A stretch of 64,000 nucleotides of DNA. Source: Stictocephala bisonia (Eukaryota > Arthropoda > Insecta > Hemiptera > Membracidae). The position numbers and the translations under genes are program-made. Position 1 is the first letter of the stretch, and each line of letters begins with the position of its first letter. The DNA is taken from assembly GCA_035578905.1 (NCBI GenBank), contig JAQJVL010000030.1, forward strand, positions 2,109,159 to 2,173,158, read 5' to 3'. The notes under the pieces were generated by a model. The model was not told the origin of the DNA and did not search any database. It saw nothing but the letters and a program-made list of their open reading frames with translations. This document shows, piece by piece, positions 56,029-64,000 of this stretch.

Positions 56029-56556
56029 GGGAGTTCATCAACCCGGCACCAAGCTTTATATGTTATAAAAAAACACGTCAACCCGGCACTGGACCTTTCA
56101 CTGGCCGCCATGACAGTATGTCAACCCGGCACCAGCCACCCCTCTTACCCATTCCACCTACACTACCCCCTCCCAACCCCTCCTTTCTCTTTCCCCTCCC
56201 CTAATCACCTCCCCTTTTCGTAAGGTGCCGTAGGTTCGCGCTGTCCATGTCCGGGGACCGAGCTTTACTAAACGAAGGTGTGTGATGGTTTTAAAATGAA
56301 TGGGGGTGAGCTTTGTAAAATGAAGGCAACGCTTTGTTCAATAGGTTAGGTTAGGTTAAAGGAGTTAGGGCGATGAGATGCCTAGGGTTCGAGGGAGGGA
56401 AAGAAGAGAATGAGGGGCGTATGTTTGGTGTTGTGGAGGGGGAACCCAGCTCCCCTACCTTCAAACTGTCTCGGTGCCGGGTTAAGTTGTGACATTAGTA
56501 ACGCCTGAGTAACCTTAGAGCGGTGGTCAGATTTGGTGCCGGGTAGACGTGCCGCC
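56029..56556. mobile_element. 528-bp MITE with 8-bp target duplication, inserted in the non-LTR element
   Basis: The 8-bp duplication GGAAGCGT lies at 56021-56028 and 56557-56564. The ends are GGGAGTTCATCAACCCGGCA on the left and, inverted, GGCGGCACGTCTACCCGGCA on the right. The sequence is GC-rich compared with all neighbours, holds extra copies of TCAACCCGGCACC (56086 and 56119, inverse near 56473), a pyrimidine-rich CCCCTCCC tract and a TTAGGTTAGGTTAAAGG stretch. An 8-bp duplication with GG-starting ends fits hAT or Merlin superfamilies. No ORF. Confidence 0.75.
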
Positions 56557-58185
56557 GGAAGCGTAAGGCCCCTTATATAGCATAGGAATAAGAGAGGTCC
56601 TAATATAGACCCTTGCGGTACACTGTGCTGTATCTCAGTAAGAGGTGAGCAATTGGAAACTATGCGACTGTTTTTTAAATATTTAATCTCAACATATTGT
56701 GCTCAATTGGTTAAATAGAATCTAAGCCATTTTAAAGTATTTCCATCAAAACCCAATTCCCCAATTTCTTGCTCTAGAAGAAGATGTGGCACACTGTCAA
56801 AGCTCTGCTCAGGTCCAGGAATATACCTACTGTTTTTCTCCTTTGTCAACAGAATTGATCACCGAATCAATAAAATCTAATGCTGCTGTTGTAACTGATC
56901 TACCTGGTTAGCCATGTTACTCTTTATCGTGTAAAACATTTGCTTCTAGATATGTTGCCAATTGTATGTAAACTGCTTTATCATATAATTTAGAAAAGGT
57001 TGGCAATAAAGATAGAGGTTGATAATTTGTTAAATTTTTAGTATCTGATTGTTTAAACAGTGGTATGACTTTTGCAATTTTTAATTTAGATGGAAAAATT
57101 CCGCTGATTAAAGAGGAATTAATTAAGTACAATGGGCTCGACTAATTGATTTTTGGCATACTTCAATACAAGCATAAGTATTTCGTCAATCCCAGCTGTT
57201 AATTTATTACGAAATGAAAATAGTATTTTCAAAACTCCTCGTCTGTAACAGGCCTGAAACAAAATGTTGTCCCTGGAAGGCAAGCAGAGCTAAAACAAGT
57301 TCCATTGACAGATGTACCCCGATTCTGTGCCAAGAGAGGAAGTATTGATGAGTTCACATAGTTGTTAAAATAGTTATTGAAAATGGAACTTATCTCATTA
57401 GGTTCAGTAACAAGTTTATCATCTAATTCAATTTCTATACTATCAAAAACTTCTTTTCTTATTTGAGATTTCAGTATTGAGAATTTTCCAAGTGGTCTTA
57501 GATAGATTGCTCGTTTTATTTTGTAAATATTTTCTTTTAGTAGCAATTACATTTGTTCTAAAAACTTGTTTAAATGTTTAACTCGATGTAACATTTCCAA
57601 ATCCTTTGTGGTTCACGCAACTTGACTCAACTGCACAATTCTAGATTTTTCAAATTTTAGATCTTGTGCTATCCTAGATTTATTTTTAGCTTTTCTGCGT
57701 TTTTTTTTTTTATTTTAGGAAAGCATATGTCAAAAAAGAACATAAAAATGTGATGAAAAATATCACATTTCTTTTCAACAGTAGTAGAATATAAATGTCT
57801 ATTCAGTTCTCTCTGCTTAAAAATTTAACAAACAAAACTAAATTGTTCTCATTGAAATCTCTTTTTGTTTTAGTTACAGTTTTGTTAACATTCTTAGACA
57901 TTGTGTTTCTAATAAAAATATTGTCAGAGTACTCCATATCTACTAATAATCCATCATGATCAGATATTTGTGTATCTATACCAACAACTTTTAAACTTAT
58001 ACATATCAATATTAGTTAATACATTGCCCAAGGCTGTCTATGACGTACTTGTGACTCGGGTAGCAAAGTTAACAAGATACCTCATTTTATATATATGAAG
58101 TACATTGTTCAATATTTTGCTGCCAGAAAAATTTAATACATCAATGTTTATGTCACCCACAATAATGGCTTCAGTATCTCTCTCT

Positions 58186-58395
58186 CTCTCTTCTCACCTG
58201 AAGAAAATGCCAGTGGTGTTGAAAATTTGTAAAATTGTGTTCATTTCGTGTTTGTGACTACTACTCTGATGTTAGTGAATTTGTCTTTTAAGGTAAGTTT
58301 GCTGATGTCCTATCTCTCTAATATACTAATTCCTGGCCTAGTGTTCTTTAACCTAACCTTTTTTGAACTAGGAGATCAATATATTCCAACTGGCA
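58186..58395 (+). repeat. Dispersed repeat family C
   Basis: This is a CT microsatellite followed by GGTAAGTTTGCTGATGTCCT and CTGGCCTAGTGTTCTTTAAC. It matches 7019-7062 directly and 6660-6710 in inverse. It interrupts the endonuclease coding sequence of the surrounding retrotransposon, so it is mobile or was inserted. Confidence 0.5.
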
Positions 58396-58740
58396 AGTTA
58401 TGACAATTATATTCAGTGAGACAACACTCAAACTCCCTTTCACAAACAATATTATTAGTATTTTTTGTGAAATTGATTGAAAAAATTGATTTTTTTATGT
58501 TTTAACATTTTTTCGCCAAGAATCAATACAGCCCCACCACCGGCTGTTGTCCGTAAAATAGATATGTGAATGCAGAAGTTATCAAAATTAAACCTTGTAA
58601 GCTCCATCCTGTCATTTTGTGTTCATTTAAAACAATTAAATCTGGATTCAATTCATCTACTGTCAATTTGTAAGGAATCAATTCTGGTTGGTAGGTGTCC
58701 AATATTTAACTAAACATTTTTAATTGGTTTTTAGGTTCCC

Positions 58741-59224
58741 CCATATTAACTGTTAAGTACTGGCTGTTATCTCTTATTGTGGGTCTATTTTATTTTCATT
58801 TATGTTATAGCCTGAGGCAAAAGGAACAAGTTTATTAAGGGGAAAGACTTTGTTACAGGAGGTAGTATACTTAATGTTAAATTTGAGTTATCTTTTACCC
58901 CAGTCTGCAAAGCCAAGCAATGCTGCAAATTACCCTGAGCTACTTGTTGCGACCTCTTAGACTAATAATCTCCACCGATCCAGTGTGTATATCTAAAAAA
59001 TTCTACACACCCTCTCAGAATAATCTGAGAACGTCTTTCCATTTCATCGATGGAAACTTCCAAGCTATCCAAGGAATTTGGCCACAACTGTTATAATTAT
59101 GACCCTCCTGTACACTCTTACACAATAGTGTCACAAAGAATATAAATACATTAAATAAAAATATATTGTATGGTTTGTTGTCAGCTACCATTTATTAATT
59201 AAAAAAAACTAATACATATGTTTG
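58741..59224. other. Non-coding
   Basis: May include the 5' UTR of the minus-strand retrotransposon; nothing else is recognised. Confidence 0.35.
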
Positions 59225-59580
59225 GGACAAGATCCAAAAATCATTTTTTATATAAATAAAAATATAAAGGGATCTCTTGTCACAAAGCTAAATCGAATTC
59301 AAGCCATTTAAGACTATCTCACTGATTATATTTATGGTAGCGAATATTTATGGTTAGAGCATCACCATAAAACTATGGATAATGATTAGACTACATAATA
59401 ATTTAGTACATCAAAAACGTTAAGGGATAAATAAGGAATAAAATATTTATAATTTTTGAAAACGTTTAATATCTTATAAATAAAATTAATAAATAACCTT
59501 AATATAAGAAGGTAAGTTCTAACGAGCAACAAATCTGGTAGCTGGACTGTCACGAATTTGTGATCTCCCATTTATGGCAG
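59225..59580 (-). repeat. Dispersed repeat A copy 2 interrupted by repeat B copy 1
   Basis: 59225-59375 and 59515-59575 correspond to repeat A at 14321-14650. The middle part, about 59375-59510 (AACTATGGATAAT, TAATTTAGTAC, TTTTTGAAAACGTTTAATAT), is shared with 62580-62702 and interrupts repeat A, so it behaves as a short inserted element of about 135 bp. Confidence 0.5.
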
Positions 59581-60150
59581 CTACCACAAAATAAAATAAA
59601 TTAAAAAAAGTAGAAGACAAATGTATTTGGAAACTTTTGAAATTCCCAGAGGTCTTGATCACAGTTTATTGGCTTGATTTTGTGTTGAAGAATCTGTACT
59701 GTTGTGTTGAAGAATCTGTACTATAAACATGAAATGAATAAAAATGAAAAATATAAATAAAATCATATTTACTGTACTTTATATTCTAAACTTATGGCTG
59801 ATGGCAAGACCACTTTGTCCAAGAATTAAGTAAAATTTGTTACATCTGAAAATAGGTGAAAGAACTTAATTTTTACGAACAAGGAATGAGCGGTTCAAAA
59901 TATAATTTGTAAACTGTCAATGCGAATCTCTAAAACTTTTTCACTTATAATAATTTCTTTTTTGTCAATGAAAATAACAATCTGTCTTTAGTGTGAGAAA
60001 AATGCAATTAATCGTGTTGTGTCATTAACATACAATTTATGTTAACCAAACCATTAAACAATTAGAGTTAACTTGCGTAAATGCCTCTACTTCACAAGCA
60101 ACACAAATGGTAGGCAAGACAGCGAGATAGCTTTATACAAGCAAAAGTGT
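59581..60150. other. Non-coding
   Basis: AT-rich; a direct repeat TGTTGTGTTGAAGAATCTGT occurs twice at about 59680-59720. Nothing else is recognised. Confidence 0.4.
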
Positions 60151-61835
60151 CATCAACAAATAATTATAGGGCGATTTCCACTATACCAGCAGGGAAAGCA
60201 GTCAGTCTTGACGGTATCTTTCTGGAATTTCTGATGCGTGCTGGTAGTAAAGTGAAACAATGGCTTCAAACTGTCTACAATAAGATACTAGCTACAGGCA
60301 ATTTGCCAAAAGCATTTAAGCGTTGAAAAGTAGAAGCTGTTCTGAAGCCTGGCAAAAACCCTGAATGAGTGGAAAGTTACCACCCTAAATCTCTTGTTAT
60401 AAGTTTCTGGAAAGACTGTTATACAACAGAATATCAACCCATTCTTGATCCTAATATTCCAGTTGAGCAGGGTGGTTTTCGCCCTGGCCGAATTTTTACG
60501 ATGAGATTCTGGCTCTGACATAATTTATTGAGTATGGGTTTGAAAACAAGCTAAAACATCTGCAGCTTTCGTTGATCTCACAGTGGCTTATGACACAGTA
60601 TGTAGCAAAGGTTTTTTTATTAAAGTTCTACGGCCTCCTTCCCTGTCCCTTTCTTTTGCAATTTGCCAGGCTAATAAAAGTTTATATAGATCGTGAAGAA
60701 AGCCCTTTTAGACATCTGAAGGATGGTTTGCCACAGGGGTCTGTACTTGCTCCAATTTTATTTTACATATATACTGCTGACATTTCAATCACCAAGCCTA
60801 GAAAGATTATATATGCAGACGATATTGCTTCAGCTTATCAACATAAGGACTTCACAGCTACTGAAGAACACAAATGATCTTGCAACCCTCGAAGAATATT
60901 TTAGAACCTGGAAGCTGAATCCTAACCCATCAAAAACCGAAGTAGCCTTCTTCCACCTAAGTAATCCACTGGCTAATCGAAAATTAAACATCTTTCTAAA
61001 TGGTGTAAAACTCCACCACAATGATCATCCACAGTACCTGAGAATAACGTTAGATCAATCGCTGACATTTAAAAGTCATCTTCAAAAAACAGCAGCTAAA
61101 ATTAAAACCAGGGCAAATATAGTACACCATATTTCTAACGCACACATCCTGCGCACTGGTTTATTCAGCTGCTAAATACAGTGCTCCCGTATGGCTAAAT
61201 AGCGCACATATAAAAAGTGAATGTCTAACTTAATAGCCATGAGAGCTATTAATGGTACTCTCATGGCAATTCCACTACCTTGGCTCCTGGTACTGTGCAA
61301 TATAGCTCCTCCAGAATAAGACGTCAGGAGGCAGTACATAAAGAATTCAATAAGACCTTGAATGCCCCGCACCTCCCCATTACCCAGGATCTCTCACATC
61401 AGAACGGTCACTTAAAATCTCGAAACCCACCTATTGCTTTCCACCCACGTACTGCTTTCCAGCTGAGCAGATCAAATTTCTCGCCCAATACTAGCTGGGT
61501 CATAGCGTGGAACAGTTTTGATGGACGAAATAAGTTCCTTATTAACTGTAGATGGGATGAACCTCCCTCGTAGGGAGTGTATATTATTGAATCGGTTCCG
61601 AACTGGAGTGGGTAGATGTAAATACTGGAAATACAAATGGGGATTGACAGTAGATCAGTCATGTGATTGCGAGGAGTCTATCCAAACAATGGATCACATA
61701 GTTTCAGAGTGCCCCTTGCGCTATATTACGGAGGGATTAGCTAGCATAAATAGAATCAGTGAGGCAGATCTTAAATGGACTGGATTTAGCTTTGAGACAG
61801 GAGATCATTTGTTATTTATTTTTATTATAGTGTAA
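60151..61835 (+). pseudogene. Non-LTR retrotransposon RT and Cys/His tail, decayed
   Basis: Plus-strand pieces in order: KAVSLDGIFLEFLMRAGSKV and TGNLPKAFKR (60195-60325), VEAVLKPGKNPE, LKDGLPQGSVLAPILFYIYT (60714-60773), the catalytic IIYADDIA (60805), WKLNPNPSKTEVAFFHLSNP (60910-60970), LNGVKLHHNDHPQYL and FKSHLQKTAAKIKTRANIVH. Then, after further shifts, LNRFRTGVGRCKYWKYKWGL, SCDCEESIQTMDHIVSECPL (61660-61720) and a short tail. The last part is a Cys/His motif seen at the C-terminus of many insect non-LTR ORF2 proteins. Several stops and shifts make it inactive; it has lost its 5' end and endonuclease. Another fragment of the same family is at 30165-30320. Confidence 0.8.
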
Positions 61836-61929
61836 TGACTTTTGGACGTTTTGTCCAACTATAAAACTCAGTTTTTACATAATTTAAATTAAACAAAAAT
61901 AATAATGGTAACTGACTAAAAACCATATG

Positions 61930-61933
<4 letters not shown>

Positions 61934-62006
<73 letters not shown>
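61934..62006. repeat. (TA)n microsatellite
   Basis: An uninterrupted alternation of T and A over about 72 bases. Confidence 0.95.
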
Positions 62007-62007
<1 letters not shown>

Positions 62008-62579
62008 CAACAAATAAGAAAATGTTTCCATTAGTTACAATGGAAATAAAACAGCCAAGAATAGAAAGTGGCACGTCTGTATTACGACTTTGAGGAGGAA
62101 AACTAAGCTTTCATTTTGCAACCATCTTTACCTAGGTGTAAGATAGATACTTCCTATAGAATCAGCCTATTCCTAAACTCCAAATAGGAAATTTATGAAT
62201 GAGTCCAATCTTAGAGGCCTACCATGTAAAATATTTATTTTATTTAATAAATGAGAATGACCTACCATGTAAAAAGGCATTGGTGTGGTGTAGAAAAATT
62301 ACCGCTGTATGCCTTTTGTCTAGACTAGAGCATCAATAGTGAAGATAAGTTAATGCTGTCTACCGTAGATTTACCTTTTGTAGAACTGAAATGAGAATGA
62401 GTTATAGTTGTTAATTAATCTCAAAAGTGTGGTAAAAAATTCAATGAATTCTTCAGAAAAACGATAAAATGAGTTGTACAAGTGTGTAATCATCACAGTC
62501 ATGCTTGGTAACTGTTTTAATATTGAGGCCTAGTTCTCATGTTCAAGGCTCGCTATTTTTCCATACAGCTCAGGGGCTG
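62007..62579. other. Non-coding
   Basis: A short direct repeat containing CCTACCATGTAAAA occurs near 62219 and 62262. No gene is seen. Confidence 0.4.
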
Positions 62580-62702
62580 AAACTATGGATAATTATTAGA
62601 TTACATACTAATTTAGTACTTAAAAAACGTCGAGGGATATCCAAGCAATAATATCATATTTACAATTTTTGAAAACGTTTAATATCTTATAAATAAAATT
62701 AA
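62580..62702 (-). repeat. Dispersed repeat B, copy 2, abutting a stop codon
   Basis: It shares more than 100 bases with 59375-59492, ending within five bases of the stop codon of the hydroxyisourate hydrolase exon. It may therefore form the start of that gene's 3' UTR. Confidence 0.5.
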
Positions 62703-62706
62703 TTAA

Positions 62707-62796
62707 TCAGCTTCCTTTGTAAGTGGAGAAACCAAATGGGCTGATAATGAGAGGAATGTGATAGTGCTTCTGAGGAGAATGTACATCGAAAACAAT
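62707..62796 (-). CDS. Urah: 5-hydroxyisourate hydrolase (transthyretin-like), last coding exon
   Basis: After the acceptor GTATCTTTTACAG (62797) the exon encodes 29 residues, beginning IVFDVHSPQKHYHIPLIISP and ending FGFSTYKGS with TGA (62709-62707). HYHIPL is the conserved active-site histidine segment and the terminal Y(K/R)GS is the C-terminal signature of HIUase, the enzyme that opens 5-hydroxyisourate after urate oxidase in purine breakdown, often in peroxisomes. Family proteins are about 115-140 residues, so upstream exons holding the N-terminal catalytic His and Arg are missing here. They must lie above 62800, and I could not identify them with confidence. The exon enters in phase 0. 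Confidence 0.85.
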   Translation of the reverse strand: MVFDVHSPQKHYHIPLIISPFGFSTYKGS

Positions 62797-63574
62797 CTGT
62801 AAAAGATACAAATATAAATAATGAAATGAAAACGATCGCTACATAAAACATACAACACTATTTTTTTATAATAACTTTTAATTATATAAACAAGTAGGTA
62901 GCTGTGGATAGGGAACAGTTTTTTACAGACCGTGGATATGCAGATGAAACAACAACTTCAGAGGATCTCGATTTCACCTTCGTGGCGGAATTTGCCCTAT
63001 GATCTTGGTTGGGAAACTCTACCCGTAGCATCACATGACAATCTCAGCCTTGTAGCTTCCTCGTGGACACTGCCAGTAGTCCTGCTCGTGGTCCACAGGC
63101 ATATCAGCTCAGATATAATTAATTAAAAAAGGTAGACTAGAAATGGAGAAAATATAAGTGACAGTAATACAATGTTATATATCTGTTACTTTTAAATTAT
63201 TGAAATATAATTACAAGGTTCCACTATTCTATATCTGAAACATATTTTTTATCTCTGTTTATTACGGGGGGAGGGGGATAACTACCACCCTGTGTCTGAT
63301 TTAATATTTTGATTTAAACATCTTTGATATGTTATAAGTTTATTAGACTTGCTTCTGGCATTTTTATGAATAATTTATATTCTTTACTAAATGTTCATTT
63401 TAATGCTAACAGCTTAATAAACTTTTTTTTTGTTATTTAACGTGTTTGCATTCGGTATTAAGGAGACGCGGCACTGCATATGTCCAGATACAATTAACTT
63501 TTTTAATGGCAATGTAAAGAATTACTTTACTGTAACTTTGGTTAGTAATAATCTTGTCAATTCACTATAAATAC
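62797..63574. other. Putative HIUase intron; GC-richer patch at 62935-63115
   Basis: The patch at 62935-63115 is clearly richer in GC than its surroundings and open on the plus strand (64 codons). Neither strand gives a convincing HIUase or other domain. The rest is AT-rich. Confidence 0.3.
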
Positions 63575-63691
63575 CTTTATATCTAAAGCTCTGAGTAACA
63601 ATGGACTGAAATTCCTTCGATTTTAGAAGCATTGCTAACCCTCTCATATCTGGACGTCTGATAACAGAATCTTCCAATAGCTGTTCTCTTT
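63575..63691 (-). CDS. Weak exon candidate, unknown
   Basis: Minus-strand reading after TTCAAG gives REQLLEDSVIRRPDMRGLAM and LLKSKEFQSIVTQSFRYK up to an AAAG/GTATTT donor-like site. The peptide has balanced, protein-like composition in otherwise AT-rich DNA. I do not recognise the family, and it could equally be a retroelement fragment. Confidence 0.3.
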
Positions 63692-64000
63692 CTTGAATTC
63701 ATAAAAATTTTTTCATTTAGTGTACACAGTTGCTATTCGTAGATAAATAAATAATATGTAAACGTTTTGTTTTAAACTTTAAAGTAGAGTCAGTTTATGG
63801 TAAAATAAATATTCAAACAACATCTTTTACCATATACACACGTCGGAACATAAAGATGATTGTATTGTTGGGCTGTACCTGTTATTTAGACCCAGAGCCG
63901 CCACTGATAAAGACTACCGAGTGTAACTACATTCTTAAAGATTATACTGACGATTCATAAAACGAACAGAGTATGCCATACTAGACACGGTACTCTACGC
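63692..64000. other. Non-coding end of window
   Basis: Nothing recognised. Confidence 0.4.

Larger units (their letters stand above)
55245..58700 (-). pseudogene. Non-LTR ORF2 (endonuclease and RT), broken
   Basis: Endonuclease fragments: PDLIVLNEHKMT and ELTRFNFDNFCIHISIL (58690-58560), AGGGAVLILGEK, then after the repeat insertion EAIIVGDINIDVLNFSGSK (58180-58120) and VGIDTQISDHDGLLVDME (about 57985-57930), where SDHD is the catalytic histidine motif. RT fragments: IKRAIYLRPLGKFSIL with NEISSIFNNYFNNYV (57520-57360), SSLISGIFPSKLKIAKVIPL with NYQPLSLLPTFSKLYDK (57120-56970), and late RT/tail HHYNTRFRNEFSVNAHKL (about 55385-55320). The catalytic FADD segment was not located because it falls where the reading is disrupted around the inserted MITE. 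Confidence 0.7.
55081..58740 (-). mobile_element. Non-LTR retrotransposon (CR1/Jockey-like), decayed and interrupted
   Basis: Minus-strand order is endonuclease (58700-57800), linker (57546-57229), RT (57132 to about 56600), then the insertion at 56029-56556, then a C-terminal RT tail (56000-55245). A CT-rich repeat insertion at about 58186-58395 also splits the endonuclease. The 3' part contains a T-run at 55265-55287. All coding parts have shifts or stops. Confidence 0.75.

Noticed and set aside
56344..56361. TTAGG-type telomeric repeat
   Set aside because: Only two to three imperfect units (AGGTTAGGTTAGG) inside a MITE; a similar pair at 6663 is part of another repeat.
62932..63126. GC-richer ORF as a HIUase upstream exon
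   Set aside because: No frame on the minus strand gives the expected THVLD or DGR motifs, and stops interrupt each reading.

Overview
This is an AT-rich animal nuclear window, almost certainly from an insect and possibly a hemipteran (the order is inference). It has spliced host exons with GT/AG junctions, a metavirus-type element with an envelope gene, piggyBac, mariner, IS630-like, Sola-like and Penelope-like elements, several non-LTR retrotransposons, tRNA-like SINEs and long AT microsatellites. There are no operons, CRISPR arrays or rRNA genes.

Host genes are few. (1) On the minus strand at 8.8-6.0 kb, three exons join in phase into the N-terminus of a kinesin-8 (KIF18-type) motor; the P-loop exon and the rest were not found and probably lie beyond the left edge. 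(2) On the plus strand at 35.5-37.1 kb is an uninterrupted 544-residue ORF of unassigned function. (3) On the minus strand at 62.7-62.8 kb is the last coding exon of a 5-hydroxyisourate hydrolase (transthyretin-like, urate pathway). Two weak exon candidates lie near 53.3 kb and 63.6 kb.

The rest is a layered transposon landscape. 0-6 kb: a possible hAT-like end and two TTAA-flanked piggyBac-type deletion elements. 9.0-9.8 kb: two related SINE copies. 10.5-14.0 kb: a Penelope-like element with inverted terminal arms. 16.7-23.15 kb: an errantivirus-like element (minus) with intact env, frameshifted pol and missing gag. 23.2-26.5 kb: a decayed Jockey-like non-LTR element abutting it. 27.1-28.1 kb: a piggyBac-type deletion element. 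28.4-28.8 kb: a TA-flanked MITE. 30.45-32.96 kb: a collapsed DUF4780/endonuclease/RNase H retrotransposon, possibly inside a TTAA element. 33.0-34.9 kb: nested non-LTR fragments. 34.95-35.32 kb: a pogo-like MITE just upstream of the 544-aa ORF. 37.5-38.4 kb: a TTAA-type MITE. 39.1-44.3 kb: a 5.2 kb DNA transposon with about 470-bp inverted repeats, a dead IS630-type transposase and a second, Sola-like transposon nested inside it. 46.7-49.3 kb: a nearly complete, intron-containing piggyBac. 51.2-52.6 kb: an intact Tc1/mariner-superfamily element. 55.1-58.7 kb: a non-LTR element carrying a 528-bp MITE with an 8-bp target duplication. 60.2-61.8 kb: a further non-LTR element.

Nothing here acts as one coordinated pathway. 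The best candidates for something undescribed are the 544-aa protein, the nested Sola-like/IS630-like composite, and the set of distinct TTAA-flanked deletion elements.
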